64,000 nt of DNA from OMII01 sp947467385 (GTDB lineage: Bacteria; Bdellovibrionota_C; UBA2361; OMII01), in the NCBI GenBank assembly GCA_044360075.1, contig JBIKLA010000012.1, forward strand, positions 1 to 64,000. Reading direction: 5' to 3'. This document shows, one piece after another, positions 47,238 to 56,619 of the stretch. A program made the translations under genes and the position numbers. The first letter of the stretch is position 1. Every line of letters begins with the position of its first letter. Under the pieces are notes generated by a model. The model worked only from the letters and a program-made list of their open reading frames with translations. It had not been told where the DNA came from and made no database searches.

Positions 47238-47567
47238 TCGCCATCGAGGAGCTCGATACACCCTGGGTTTTTGCCGATTAAGAGCTTCCAGGCGTCATGC
47301 CGGAGCCCCAAAGAGCCGAGGTACCTAGTAGGTGGTGAGAACAGGAGGATCGCAGGAAATGGAACGCAAGGTTCAACTAACCTGCCGAAATACCTGTGTT
47401 TTACCCAAATTTTTCTTTACTTTACCGAAGTCCACTGTCTACCTTTATCCTATCGAGAGAAACAGGCTCGTCGATGGCGCCGCAGCTAGGTTGCTGCGGG
47501 CGGGGTGGGATGCTTGAGGGTTTTGGCCTAAGGGAAGAAAACACGCATAGCTCTAAACGGAGGACAC
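47238..47567. other. Intergenic region rpoN-hpf with one clear hairpin
   Basis: 330 bases without a believable gene. It contains the perfect hairpin CCGCAGC-TAGGTT-GCTGCGG (47480-47499) and an AT-rich stretch at about 47395-47460 that may hold the hpf promoter. GGAGG precedes the hpf start. A look for a sigma-54 promoter found TGGC and TTGC elements at the wrong spacing. Confidence 0.45.
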
Positions 47568-47882
47568 ATGAGCAACTCAGCAAGAGTCATCAACGTCAAC
47601 ATTGCCTTCCTGAATGTTGAGGCAACCGACGCGATCAAGCAGTATGCAACCGACAAGGTGCGTCACTGTGTCCAAAAGTTTGCTCACCAGGACACTGAGG
47701 CCCATTTGGTGCTCAAGATCGAGAAGATGCGCCAGATAGCGGAGGTGTCTATGCACCTCTCGGGTCATGACTTTATAGTGAAGGAGGAGAGCGAAAGCCT
47801 ATACGCGTCGATTGACAAGCTTACTGACTCGCTCTCGCAGCAGCTCCGCAAACACAAAGAGAAAGTGACCAAACACCATTGA
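47568..47882 (+). CDS. hpf: Ribosome hibernation-promoting factor, short form
   Basis: 104 residues of the HPF/RaiA (sigma-54 modulation protein) fold: VINVNIAFLNVEATDAIKQYATDKV, then the LVLKIEKMRQIAEVSMHLSGHDFIVKEESESLYASIDKLTDSLSQQL pattern, and a short basic tail (RKHKEKVTKHH). It binds the 30S decoding region in resting cells and leads to 100S ribosomes. GGAGGACAC precedes the ATG. Its stop overlaps the rapZ start (TTGA), so the two are translationally coupled. Confidence 0.93.
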   Translation: MSNSARVINVNIAFLNVEATDAIKQYATDKVRHCVQKFAHQDTEAHLVLKIEKMRQIAEVSMHLSGHDFIVKEESESLYASIDKLTDSLSQQLRKHKEKVTKHH

Positions 47883-48772
47883 GCGACGTTTCCGCATTTG
47901 ACCACATCACTTCGCTTATCCTCGTAACGGGGCTGTCCGGCGCTGGAAAGTCCTCGGCCATGGACCTGCTTGAAGACAGCGGGTACTTCGTCGTCGACAA
48001 CCTGCCGGTGCCCCTCCTTAACTCGCTGCTTGCCCTCTCAAAAAACGGCGGAGGTCGCTACTCCAACACGGCGTTGCTCCTCAACATCGATTCCCCCGAA
48101 AGCTTGGCCCAGCTCATGCCCCTGCTCAGATCAGGCGCTCCTCGGCCCAAAAACGTGAAGGTTATCTTTCTTGATGCGGACACCCGGTCGATAGTCCGGC
48201 GCTACTCCGAGACCCGCCGCCCCCATCCAGGCTTTGATCCGGTTAAGGACAAGACCCTTGAGGATACGATCCAGCGCGAACGCATCTTTCTCCAGCCCAT
48301 AAAAGAGTCGTGCGATCTCGTCCTAGACACATCGGCCCTCAACATTCACGCTCTCAAGCGGGAGCTGCGGGACTTCCTCCAGGCACTCGGGGCCCTGAAG
48401 AGCCGCAGCATGCTTGTGAACTTCCTCTCCTTTGGCTTCAAGCGGGGAGCCCCGCTCGACTGCGACCTGATTGCGGATGTGCGCTTCCTCAGGAACCCTC
48501 ACTTCATTGAGGAGCTGCGCGATCTCGACGGGCGTGATGAGCCAGTTCGGGAGTACGTCTTTTCTTCCCCCGATGCCTCTGAATTCGTTAAGCGATACGC
48601 CGACCTCCTGGCGTTCCTGCTGCCCAAGTACCAGTTTGAGGGAAAGGCCTACCTCAACATAGGAATAGGCTGCACGGGCGGCAAGCACAGGTCCGTTGCT
48701 ATGGCGGAAGCCCTCAGCAAAACTGTAGATTCTGCGCAGTACGTAGTCAGCGTGAAACACCGAGACATTTAG
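47879..48772 (+). CDS. rapZ: RNase adapter protein RapZ
   Basis: 297 residues, start TTG overlapping the hpf stop. N-terminal P-loop LVTGLSGAGKSSAMDLLEDSG (about 13-30), then DNLPVPLL and IFLDADTRSIVRRYSETRRPHP. The C-terminal domain has FLSFGFKRGAPLDCDLIADVRFLRNP and the final GIGCTGGKHRSVAMAEAL. In enterics RapZ guides RNase E to the GlmZ RNA to tune glucosamine-6-phosphate synthesis; here that link is only inferred, though the window also holds an amino-sugar NagA-like gene. The rpoN-hpf-rapZ order is classical. Confidence 0.93.
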   Translation: MSDVSAFDHITSLILVTGLSGAGKSSAMDLLEDSGYFVVDNLPVPLLNSLLALSKNGGGRYSNTALLLNIDSPESLAQLMPLLRSGAPRPKNVKVIFLDADTRSIVRRYSETRRPHPGFDPVKDKTLEDTIQRERIFLQPIKESCDLVLDTSALNIHALKRELRDFLQALGALKSRSMLVNFLSFGFKRGAPLDCDLIADVRFLRNPHFIEELRDLDGRDEPVREYVFSSPDASEFVKRYADLLAFLLPKYQFEGKAYLNIGIGCTGGKHRSVAMAEALSKTVDSAQYVVSVKHRDI

Positions 48773-48902
48773 CCCTTTCCCCGCATCCTGACTTTCAGCC
48801 CCCTGCTCTAAAACAACATTAAATGTGGCTTGTTGAAGCGGGCTTTTTGGAATTATCCTGGCCCGAAATGCCTTTGGCCCCGATTTAACAAGGAGAATCT
48901 CC

Positions 48903-50081
48903 GTGACCACCAAAAACTTCCTCTTTACCTCAGAATCCGTCGGCGAGGGGCACCCCGACAAAGTTGCAGACCAGATCAGCGATGCAGTGCTCGACGAGTT
49001 CCTCAAGCATGACCCTGCCGCGCGAGTGGCGTGCGAGACTCTTGTGAAGAACGACGTCGTTATCCTGGCAGGAGAGATAACCTCCAAGCACGTGGTGAAC
49101 TACGAAAAGCTCGTTCGGTCCGTTGTGAAGGATATCGGCTACAACGATCCTACGCTCGGGTTCGACGATCAAGGCTGCTCGGTGATGACCTTCATGAGCC
49201 AGCAGTCCCCCGACATCAGCATGGGAGTGAACGAGCATGAGGGCCTCCACAAGGAGCAGGGCGCAGGCGATCAGGGCCTCATGTTCGGCTTCGCGTGCGA
49301 CGAGACTCCTGAGCTCATGCCGCTTCCCATCTCCCTCGCGCACCAGATTATGAGGACTCTCGCCCGAGATCGGCGCACCGAGCGTGGCTCTTTCCTCAAG
49401 CCGGATGCCAAGAGCCAGGTGACCGTCCAGTACAAGAACGGCCGCCCCGAGTCGATCCATACGGTTGTTGTTTCGACGCAACACGCCGACTCTGCCTCGC
49501 TCAAGGCCGTTGAGGAATACGTCATTGAAAACATCGTGAAGAAGGTTATCCCTGGGCAATATCTCACCAAGGACACGCGCTACCTTATCAACCCAACGGG
49601 CCGCTTCGTTATTGGAGGTCCAGTCGGTGACTGCGGCCTTACGGGCCGAAAGATCATCGTGGACACATACGGCGGATACAGCCGCCACGGTGGTGGCGCT
49701 TTCTCCGGAAAGGATCCCTCAAAGGTCGACCGTTCCGCGGCGTATGCAGCGCGCCACATCGCAAAGAATGTGGTCGCTGCTGGGCTTGCCACAAAGTGCG
49801 AGGTCCAAGTTGCATACGCAATTGGGGTGGCGAAGCCGGTGTCAGTTTTCATCGACACGTTCGGCACGGGCACAGCTCCAGAAGAGAAAATCTCAGCCGC
49901 AGCGCAGGAGATCTTTGACCTCACCCCCCGCGGCATCATCAAGTCCCTTGACCTGCTCAAGCCCATTTACCGGTCGACAGGATCATACGGGCACTTCGGC
50001 CGAGATCCGGGAGCAGATGGCAGCTTCTCATGGGAGCGAACCGACAAGGCGGACGCCCTTAAGGCCGCGCTCGGCAAGTAA
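48903..50081 (+). CDS. metK: S-adenosylmethionine synthetase
   Basis: 392 residues, start GTG with AAGGAG about 7 bases upstream. Motifs are FTSESVGEGHPDKVADQISDAVLD (ATP binding), GAGDQGLMFGFACDETPE, and the P-loop-like GGAFSGKDPSKVDRSAAY. It makes SAM from methionine and ATP. The 130-base upstream gap holds no riboswitch I recognise. It is convergent with the zinc-linked receptor gene. Confidence 0.96.
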   Translation: MTTKNFLFTSESVGEGHPDKVADQISDAVLDEFLKHDPAARVACETLVKNDVVILAGEITSKHVVNYEKLVRSVVKDIGYNDPTLGFDDQGCSVMTFMSQQSPDISMGVNEHEGLHKEQGAGDQGLMFGFACDETPELMPLPISLAHQIMRTLARDRRTERGSFLKPDAKSQVTVQYKNGRPESIHTVVVSTQHADSASLKAVEEYVIENIVKKVIPGQYLTKDTRYLINPTGRFVIGGPVGDCGLTGRKIIVDTYGGYSRHGGGAFSGKDPSKVDRSAAYAARHIAKNVVAAGLATKCEVQVAYAIGVAKPVSVFIDTFGTGTAPEEKISAAAQEIFDLTPRGIIKSLDLLKPIYRSTGSYGHFGRDPGADGSFSWERTDKADALKAALGK

Positions 50082-50106
50082 GTGGCCGAGCCGTCGAGGT
50101 GGCTGG

Positions 50107-52161
50107 CTAGAACCTGCAGCGAATACCAACCATGGCGGACGCCCCGGGAAGGGGCGCCACGTCTTTGGTAAACGAAACTGCATTTCGCGCCTTTTCTGCC
50201 AGGAGATTCGTTCCGCGGGTAAACACTTCCCACGTCTGGGTTCCGATCGGTATCTCTCGGCTTAAGTAAAGGTTGAGCATCGTATAGCCTGGGGTCGTTG
50301 TCTCGTACTCCGCCACAAGCTCCTGGTCAAACACCTGCTGCACCTCAATCCGCGCCCGCCCCAAGGACTGCCGCGAGTACGTCGTTCCCATGAGAAGCCG
50401 GAGAGGCGGCATGCGCGGGATGTACTGGTCGGTGGTTGAGCTGCGCGCCCACACATAGTCAGGCTGCACGTCAACCGACCACTCCTCCCCGAAGCCGTCC
50501 CTCAGAAAATACTGGACCTGCGACTCAAAGCCCAGAAAATCAGCCTCAACCTGGTTGAACACGTACACGGGCAGGCCATCGTCCTCTTCACCGTTCGGCG
50601 AGAGGTTAATGTAGTTCCAGAAGTGATTGTAGAAGCCCCCGAGAGAGCCACGCCATTTACCAGTGTCCTTGCGGAGCGTCAGGTCGTTGCTGATAGACCG
50701 CTCCGGATCGAGGTTGGCGTCGCCAATCTCGTACGCGCCGGTCGCAACGTGAGGGCCATCCGCAAAAAGCTCCTGTCCCGTGGGGGCGCGCTGAGTATTT
50801 GAGATGGTGTACGTGAGGCCGTAGTCTTCTGTTAGGTCGTATGTGGCGCTTGCTGATTGGCTAAAGGTTGTAAAGTCCCCAGACCCCGCGTCCAATCCCG
50901 TTCCGGAGAAGCCAGAACTGTCGACCGTGCTCCAATCGAGACGACCTCCAAGCTGGAACGAAAGCCGCTCATTGACGCGATACTCCTCAAGGTCAAAGAT
51001 AGAGTACGTACGTGAGTTCGTAGGAGGCTGAAACGCCTCCTCTCCTACCGCCTCGAAGTCCGTGCCGATGAATTGAAGGCCCGCTGCGCCCGTTAGACCG
51101 TTAACCTCTCGGTGATTGAGGTCGATGCGCCCCTCAAGGCCGTTCTGCGAAAACTGTGTGCCCAACTCTGCACCCTCAAATTCGGAATGGTTGTAATCAA
51201 CAATGCCCATACGGAGCTTGGCGCTATCGACGAAGTGCCCCGTGTTCTCGACGCCACCCCCAATGTCCACGCGGCGCCGATGCGCATCGATACTGATGTC
51301 GGGCTCGCCGTTTGGGACGCCGTAGTTAGTGTTATAGCTGCTGACGGCCGCTCCGAGAAATCCATCCTTGAAGATATACGAGCTGCCGAGGGTGAGGTTG
51401 TCGGTATCGACATAGCTCCAGGGCAACTGTCCCTGCGGCTCTGGATAATCAAGCGGCTCGGTCGCGCGAAGCTGCGGTGTTCTCGCATAGCCCGGTATGT
51501 CTATGTCATCTGAAACCTGCTTTGTCCCATCGATATGAAACATAAGTGGGCCTGCCGGGGCGTTCAGGGCGAACAGCCCTGCTCGCTGCAGGTTCACGCT
51601 CTCTCCGCGAATCTCGACCGTCCCGCTGAGCGGCTGGCTCTGCATCTTCTCCGGGATGCGATTGTCAAACACGTTTACCAATCCCCCCACAGCGCTCGTG
51701 CCATAAAGGAGCGTCGCTGGCCCCCGAACCACCTCAATCTTATCAACGAGCGCGGACTCAACCGTCACGGCATGATCTGGACTCACGCTCGACACATCCA
51801 GCGTACCAATGCCGTTTTCGAGTATTCTAACCCTATCTCCAGACAGACCGCGTATTACCGGCCTTCCTGCCCCTGGAGCAAAAGACGAAGAGTTAACACC
51901 TGGCTGCAGCGCAAGCGTATCTCCCAGCGAGCTCCGTGCCTGAAGATCGAGCTCAGTGCCCTCCAGAACCGACACCGGCTGCGCGGAATCAAAGAGGGTC
52001 TCGCGCAGCCCAGAGGACTCCACCACAATCTGGTCGAGGCGGTACTCTTCTGTGTCTGGATTTGGGGTCGGCGTCGCCTGTATGTCTTGGGCGAATGCCT
52101 CACCGCAGACCGCACATGCAGAGAGTACCCCGATTGCAAACCTTCTCAAGCGCGCGCTCAT
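50107..52161 (-). CDS. TonB-dependent receptor, ZnuD-like (probable zinc uptake)
   Basis: 684 residues. A signal peptide (FAIGVLSACAVCGEAFAQ) precedes the TonB box region (DQIVVES, about 45). The plug has SLGDTLALQPGVNSSSFAPGAGRPVIRGL, SVSPDHAVTVE and VEVVRGPATLLYGTSAVGGLVNVFDNRIPE; this SPDHAV/RPVIRGL form is that of ZnuD-type zinc receptors. The rest is a 22-strand-type barrel ending with the aromatic ...VGIRCRF. The Zur gene lies 17 bases upstream on the same strand, which supports zinc or zinc-complex uptake. The assignment is family and context inference. Confidence 0.85.
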   Translation of the reverse strand: MSARLRRFAIGVLSACAVCGEAFAQDIQATPTPNPDTEEYRLDQIVVESSGLRETLFDSAQPVSVLEGTELDLQARSSLGDTLALQPGVNSSSFAPGAGRPVIRGLSGDRVRILENGIGTLDVSSVSPDHAVTVESALVDKIEVVRGPATLLYGTSAVGGLVNVFDNRIPEKMQSQPLSGTVEIRGESVNLQRAGLFALNAPAGPLMFHIDGTKQVSDDIDIPGYARTPQLRATEPLDYPEPQGQLPWSYVDTDNLTLGSSYIFKDGFLGAAVSSYNTNYGVPNGEPDISIDAHRRRVDIGGGVENTGHFVDSAKLRMGIVDYNHSEFEGAELGTQFSQNGLEGRIDLNHREVNGLTGAAGLQFIGTDFEAVGEEAFQPPTNSRTYSIFDLEEYRVNERLSFQLGGRLDWSTVDSSGFSGTGLDAGSGDFTTFSQSASATYDLTEDYGLTYTISNTQRAPTGQELFADGPHVATGAYEIGDANLDPERSISNDLTLRKDTGKWRGSLGGFYNHFWNYINLSPNGEEDDGLPVYVFNQVEADFLGFESQVQYFLRDGFGEEWSVDVQPDYVWARSSTTDQYIPRMPPLRLLMGTTYSRQSLGRARIEVQQVFDQELVAEYETTTPGYTMLNLYLSREIPIGTQTWEVFTRGTNLLAEKARNAVSFTKDVAPLPGASAMVGIRCRF

Positions 52162-52177
52162 CGCCCTCGCCCCCTGC

Positions 52178-52564
52178 TTAAACCCGGGAGGAGCAGTCGC
52201 CGCAGCTTCCGTACAGCATCACCTCGTGGCGAGCTATCGAAAATCCTCCCGGCAGTTGCGTATCGATGCGCAGCCCGCAGCCGGGGATATCGAATACTCG
52301 GTCGCAGCTGTCGCAGAGAAAATGGTGGTGGTGATGCGCGGCCCGATGAACGGTCTCGTACCGATCCGGCTCTCCAGGCACCGCTATCGGGACGATAGCC
52401 TTGTCGGCGACAAGGGAACGGATAACCCGATACACAGTGGCGAGGCTCAAAAGCGGTACCTCTTTCTGCGCTAGCCCCTGTATCTCCAGCGGAGAAAGAG
52501 GGCGCTCGGCCAGCTCCATCGCCTTGATTATCCCCGCCTTCTGTTTTGTTTGCCTCGGCTTCAT
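52178..52564 (-). CDS. zur: Fur-family zinc uptake regulator (Zur)
   Basis: About 128 residues from ATG 52564. Winged-helix part: LSPLEIQGLAQKEVPLLSLATVYRVIRSLVADKAI. Then a metal-binding His cluster (YETVHRAAHHHHHFLCDSC) and two CxxC pairs (CDSC, CGDC) for the structural zinc. The His-rich sensing site and the ZnuD-like target gene directly downstream favour Zur over Fur. A Zur-like palindrome lies 39 bases upstream, between this gene and the SulP gene, so it probably represses both directions when zinc is high. Confidence 0.85.
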   Translation of the reverse strand: MKPRQTKQKAGIIKAMELAERPLSPLEIQGLAQKEVPLLSLATVYRVIRSLVADKAIVPIAVPGEPDRYETVHRAAHHHHHFLCDSCDRVFDIPGCGLRIDTQLPGGFSIARHEVMLYGSCGDCSSRV

Positions 52565-52602
52565 AGCAACACACTGAAATAACACATATTTAGGCTTCTC
52601 GC

Positions 52603-52618
52603 TAATGCTATTGCATTA
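52603..52618. promoter_or_regulatory. Candidate Zur operator TAATGC-4-GCATTA
   Basis: Perfect inverted repeat TAATGC (52603-52608), spacer TATT, GCATTA (52613-52618). It is AT-rich with TAATGY/RCATTA arms, the style of several Gram-negative Zur boxes (for example GTAATGTTATAACATTAC). It lies 39 bases before zur and 104 before the first SulP start, in the divergent promoter region, well placed to control both the receptor/zur unit and the SulP-carbonic anhydrase genes. Confidence 0.65.
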
Positions 52619-52721
52619 CTAATAGGAAATCAACGTCTCCCTCAACTTTTTTCCGGCCACCGCGAAATCTTGCGGTTGATCAAATGTTCTCTGCATGGAA
52701 GAACCGACTGGAAGTCAATCT

Positions 52722-54290
52722 ATGAGCCCTGCTATCGACCGCAAAATACAATTGAGGGAGAACCTAAGCGCGGGTCTAGTCGTTTTCCTGATATCTCTCC
52801 CCCTCAGCCTCGGCATCTCTTTAGCGTCCAATGCTCCGCTCATGTCGGGGGTGATTGCGGCGATCGTTGCGGGGCTGATCGTGTCACTCCTTTCAGGAAG
52901 CGAGGTCAGCGTAAGTGGTCCCGCCGCTGGCCTTGCCACCGCCGTCGTCGCGGGCCAGCAGGCCGTTGGCTCGTATGAGGGATTCCTGGTAGCAGTCATC
53001 CTAGCGGGGGCATTCCAGATAGTGTTGGGGATGCTTCGCGCGGGATTCCTTGCTTCCCTTATCCCCACCAGCGTGATTCAGGGGATGGTATTCGGCATCG
53101 GCGTTATCATCATCTTCCAGCAGGTTCCCCATGCGCTCGGGCTCAAGGAGAGCTTTCACTTCGAGGAGAGCATATTCTGCGTCTCGTCGGAGTTCTGCCG
53201 GAAAGCTGTCGACGAGGACGGGCGAGTATGGCTTACCAAAGTCAACGAGGCCACGACTATGGTCTTCTTTGGCTCTCTCTTCCTGCTCATATGGTGGAGC
53301 AGGCAAGCAGCCCGCAGGACGCGCTTCTTTAGCATGCTGCCGGGTCCCCTGGCTGCGGTCCTCTTCGGCGTGCTTCTCAACCACATGCTGGGGGCCATCG
53401 ATTCAGACTTCCTGCTTCGCCCAGAAAACGGCCACCTCGTCCAGCTTCCACAATTTACCGGCATCGACGAGCTGCTAAAGTCAGCGCCTGGCCTCGATCT
53501 CTTTTGGTTTCGCAACAAAGCCGTTTGGGAAGTTGCGTTTTCGCTTGCTGCGATCGCCAGCATTCAGTCCTTGCTCTCAGTGGAGGCAAGCGACAAGCTC
53601 GATCCTGCCCGGCGAGTGTCGAAGCCAAACCGAGAGCTTGTGGCGCAGGGCGTCGGAAACATGGTGAGCGGCCTGCTAGGGGGATTGCCGATGACCTCCG
53701 TAATCGTGCGCAGCTCCACAAACATTTACGCCGGTGCCCATGGAAGGCTCGCATCGTTCACTCATGGCATCCTCTTGCTCCTCAGCATCATCCTCTTGCC
53801 AAAGCTTATAAATATGATTCCGCTTGCAAGCCTCGGCGCTATCCTGCTCTTTTTTGGGTACCAGCTCGCAAATCCCAAGACTATCAAGCGGGTCTATGCC
53901 AATGGCCTTGAGCAGCTCATCCCGTTCGCCGCGACAACGGTGTGTATTCTTGTGATCGACCTCTTCACCGGCGTGCTCGTGGGAACCTTTATCGGCCTCC
54001 TTGTCGTACTCAAAATGAACCACCATTCCTCTTTCACGCTGATACACGATGGGAACGACTTTTTCCTCAGGTTCGCAAAAGACGTTACCTTCCTCCAGAA
54101 ATTTGTGTTACGTAAGACCCTGGCAAGTATCCCGGATGGCGCCAACATCTACATCGATGGGGGCGGGGCGATGTTTATCGATTACGACATACGAGACGTC
54201 ATTGACGATTTCACCTGCTCGGCGCTAGAGCGAGACATTCAGGTGTCGGTCCAGAACATGTACGCGTACAGGCCTGCCCAAGCGGCGTAG
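52722..54290 (+). CDS. SulP family anion (probably bicarbonate) transporter, copy 1
   Basis: About 523 residues. The start at ATG 52722 is preferred over 52695: GGAAG lies 8 bases upstream and the protein then begins at the same point as its paralogue at 55027. Transmembrane SulP core (ENLSAGLVVFLISLPLSLGISLASNAPL, SGSEVSVSGPAAGLATAVVAG, FGIGVIIIFQQVPHALG, LLGGLPMTSVIVRSSTNIYAGA) is followed by a short STAS-like tail (ASIPDGANIYIDGGGAMFIDYDI). The neighbouring carbonic anhydrase suggests bicarbonate as substrate. It is probably Zur-controlled by the operator upstream. Confidence 0.88.
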   Translation: MSPAIDRKIQLRENLSAGLVVFLISLPLSLGISLASNAPLMSGVIAAIVAGLIVSLLSGSEVSVSGPAAGLATAVVAGQQAVGSYEGFLVAVILAGAFQIVLGMLRAGFLASLIPTSVIQGMVFGIGVIIIFQQVPHALGLKESFHFEESIFCVSSEFCRKAVDEDGRVWLTKVNEATTMVFFGSLFLLIWWSRQAARRTRFFSMLPGPLAAVLFGVLLNHMLGAIDSDFLLRPENGHLVQLPQFTGIDELLKSAPGLDLFWFRNKAVWEVAFSLAAIASIQSLLSVEASDKLDPARRVSKPNRELVAQGVGNMVSGLLGGLPMTSVIVRSSTNIYAGAHGRLASFTHGILLLLSIILLPKLINMIPLASLGAILLFFGYQLANPKTIKRVYANGLEQLIPFAATTVCILVIDLFTGVLVGTFIGLLVVLKMNHHSSFTLIHDGNDFFLRFAKDVTFLQKFVLRKTLASIPDGANIYIDGGGAMFIDYDIRDVIDDFTCSALERDIQVSVQNMYAYRPAQAA

Positions 54291-54306
54291 TCAATATATC
54301 GTTAAA

Positions 54307-54939
54307 ATGGAATCCTACAAGAAGCTCCTCTTAGCCAACGAAGCCTGGGTTCAACAGAAGCTTTCTGCCGCACCAGACTTCTTTACCGATCTTGCCAAAG
54401 AGCAGAAGCCAGAGTTCCTCTGGATCGGCTGCTCAGACAGCCGCGTGCCCGCCGAGGAGGTGACCGGGACGCAGCCAGGAGAGATATTTACTCACCGAAA
54501 TATCGCAAACCTCGTGAATCCAACGGACATCAACTTGTCGAGCGTGCTCTCGTATGCCGTGGAGTTTCTCAAGGTAAAGCATGTGATCGTGTGCGGTCAT
54601 TACGGATGTGGCGGCGTCAGGGCAGCCCTGTCGCGCCATCGCTACGGCATCCTCGATGAGTGGCTCAAGCAGATTAAGGACACCTTCGTTATGCACGAGG
54701 ACGAGATCCTGGACGTCGGTGGGTTTGACGCCCAAGCTGATCGGCTCGTTGAGCTCAATATTCATGAGCAGCTTCGGAACCTCGCAAAAACAAAGGTAAT
54801 TCAAAAAGCTTGGATTGAGGAGCGCCGCCCTGTTTTGCACGGCTGGGTGTATGGGCTTTCGGATGGGCGGATCAAGCAGCTCTACAAGATAGAGCCTGGT
54901 GCGAATCTTCACGAGATTTACCAATTCGACTTTGGCTAA
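54307..54939 (+). CDS. can: Beta-class carbonic anhydrase, copy 1
   Basis: 210 residues with zinc ligands Cys42, His98 and Cys101 (CSDSR, HYGCGG) and the Asp44-Arg46 pair, at the same numbering as E. coli Can. Further family motifs: TGTQPGEIFTHRNIANLV and LHGWVYGLSDG. It interconverts carbon dioxide and bicarbonate in the cytoplasm. It starts 17 bases after the SulP stop, so the two form one unit that can trap inorganic carbon. Confidence 0.96.
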   Translation: MESYKKLLLANEAWVQQKLSAAPDFFTDLAKEQKPEFLWIGCSDSRVPAEEVTGTQPGEIFTHRNIANLVNPTDINLSSVLSYAVEFLKVKHVIVCGHYGCGGVRAALSRHRYGILDEWLKQIKDTFVMHEDEILDVGGFDAQADRLVELNIHEQLRNLAKTKVIQKAWIEERRPVLHGWVYGLSDGRIKQLYKIEPGANLHEIYQFDFG

Positions 54940-55026
54940 AACATGAGCAAGGGAATAGGTGCTCATCGCCGTAGGAAAAGCGAGTACACACGAGAGACTC
55001 ATGACTAGAGCCATCAGCCAAACACC

Positions 55027-56610
55027 ATGAACGACCGCGCAATCCGCCCAGAATTTCTCAAGCAAGACCTCTCAGCAGGCTTTGTCGTTTTCCTTGTGGC
55101 GCTACCATTGTGCCTAGGCCTCTCCCTGGCGTCGGAGGTGCCGCTACTTTCAGGCTTAATCACTGGCATCGTTGCCGGCCTCCTTGTGTCGCTTCTATCG
55201 GGAAGCCACCTGAGCGTAAGCGGGCCGGCAGCCGGCTTGACCATGACTGTCATAGCTGGCCAAAAAGCCATCGGCTCGTTCGAGGGCTTGTTTATTGCGA
55301 CTGCACTGTCCGGCGTCTTCCAGCTTCTATTCGGGTTCCTGCGGTTTGGGCACCTCGCGAACTTTTTTCCGTCAAGCGTCATCAAAGGGATGCTCGCGGG
55401 AATTGGAGTCGTCATTATATTCAAGCAGGTTCCTCATGCTGTGGGATGGCACCAGGGCTTAGAGCTTGAGGAGAGCGTGTTCTGCGTACTCTCGCCATTC
55501 TGTGCCCACAGCACGACATCATCGTTCTGGGAGTCGGTGCAGGAACTCACGGCGCTTCCTGTGCTTCTGGCCATATCCTCGATTGCGCTCATTCTCTGGT
55601 GGGATACAAGAGCCGCCCAGGGTCGGCTTTTTTTCAGGCTCATCCCGGGGCCCCTCGCGGCCGTGGTTGTGGGTATTTGCCTTCAGTTGGGAGCCGAAAC
55701 CTTCTTTCCTCCTTTCGCCCTTCAGCATGATGCGGGGCACCTCGTCAGCTTGCCAACGATATCCGGGCTCTCGGACCTAGTGTCAGGCGGCCCGAAACTT
55801 GGCTTGGAGTGGATCTCGAACGGCGCGGTATGGATGACCGCTTTTGCCATAGCAATCATCGGAAGTATTGAGACCCTCCTCTGTCTCGAAGCCACCGACA
55901 AGCTTGATCCCCTTCGTCGGGTATCTCGTCCCAACCGCGAGCTCACAGCACAAGGGGTAGGCAACATCGTTGCAGGGCTGCTTGGCGGAATTCCCATGAC
56001 TTCAGTAATTGTCCGATCTTCCGCGAATGTGTATGCGGGCGCACGAACGCGGCTTGCTTCCTTCTTCCACGGGGCATTTTTGCTCCTGAGTGTCGTCTTT
56101 ATACCCGGAGTCCTTAACCTAATCCCTATCTCTGTGCTGGCTGGAATCCTGATACTAGTTGGGTACAAGCTTGCGAATGTGAAGCTCATTCGCGGCATCT
56201 ATGCGCAGGGACTTGACCAATTTCTTCCCTTTCTCATCACCGCCGGATCTGTCGTGGTCTTCGACCTTCTCACCGGTGTCATGATCGGCTCTGCCATCGG
56301 CCTTCTCGTTGTCCTTCGCATGAACCATCACTCCGCGTACACAACCGTGCACGATGGGGACAACTACTACATTCGCTTCGCCAAAGACGTTTCGTTTCTT
56401 CAAAAGATGAGCTTCAAGAGAACCTTGGCGCGAATTCCTGCTGGCTCTTCAGTGTTCATCGATGCGGGAGGGGCGCTGTTTATCGACCACGATATTCTGG
56501 AGCTCTTAGAAGACTTCCAGCGCTCAGCAGCACACCGGCAGCTGCAAGTAACGGTGAGAAACATTTCGGCCAGCAAATTTTCGATTTTTTCTGCTAACAC
56601 AGCCCCATAG
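55027..56610 (+). CDS. SulP family anion (probably bicarbonate) transporter, copy 2
   Basis: 527 residues, closely related to copy 1 through the whole length (for example LKQDLSAGFVVFLVALPLCLGLSLAS, SGSHLSVSGPAAGLTMTVIAG, LLGGIPMTSVIVRSSANVYAGA, and the same STAS-like tail IFIDAGGALFIDHDI-type segment). The main differences are in the outward loop around 115-165. It begins 87 bases after the first carbonic anhydrase; that gap contains no recognised second Zur operator. Together with the next gene it repeats the SulP-CA unit. Confidence 0.88.
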   Translation: MNDRAIRPEFLKQDLSAGFVVFLVALPLCLGLSLASEVPLLSGLITGIVAGLLVSLLSGSHLSVSGPAAGLTMTVIAGQKAIGSFEGLFIATALSGVFQLLFGFLRFGHLANFFPSSVIKGMLAGIGVVIIFKQVPHAVGWHQGLELEESVFCVLSPFCAHSTTSSFWESVQELTALPVLLAISSIALILWWDTRAAQGRLFFRLIPGPLAAVVVGICLQLGAETFFPPFALQHDAGHLVSLPTISGLSDLVSGGPKLGLEWISNGAVWMTAFAIAIIGSIETLLCLEATDKLDPLRRVSRPNRELTAQGVGNIVAGLLGGIPMTSVIVRSSANVYAGARTRLASFFHGAFLLLSVVFIPGVLNLIPISVLAGILILVGYKLANVKLIRGIYAQGLDQFLPFLITAGSVVVFDLLTGVMIGSAIGLLVVLRMNHHSAYTTVHDGDNYYIRFAKDVSFLQKMSFKRTLARIPAGSSVFIDAGGALFIDHDILELLEDFQRSAAHRQLQVTVRNISASKFSIFSANTAP

Positions 56611-56619
56611 GAAGGTTTT

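Noticed and set aside
47475..47499. Sigma-54 promoter before hpf
   Set aside because: TGGC and TTGC elements are present but GG and GC are 15 bases apart instead of the required 10.
48773..48902. SAM riboswitch upstream of metK
   Set aside because: Looked for the conserved cores of known SAM riboswitches and saw none; only a weak GGCC/GGCC pairing.
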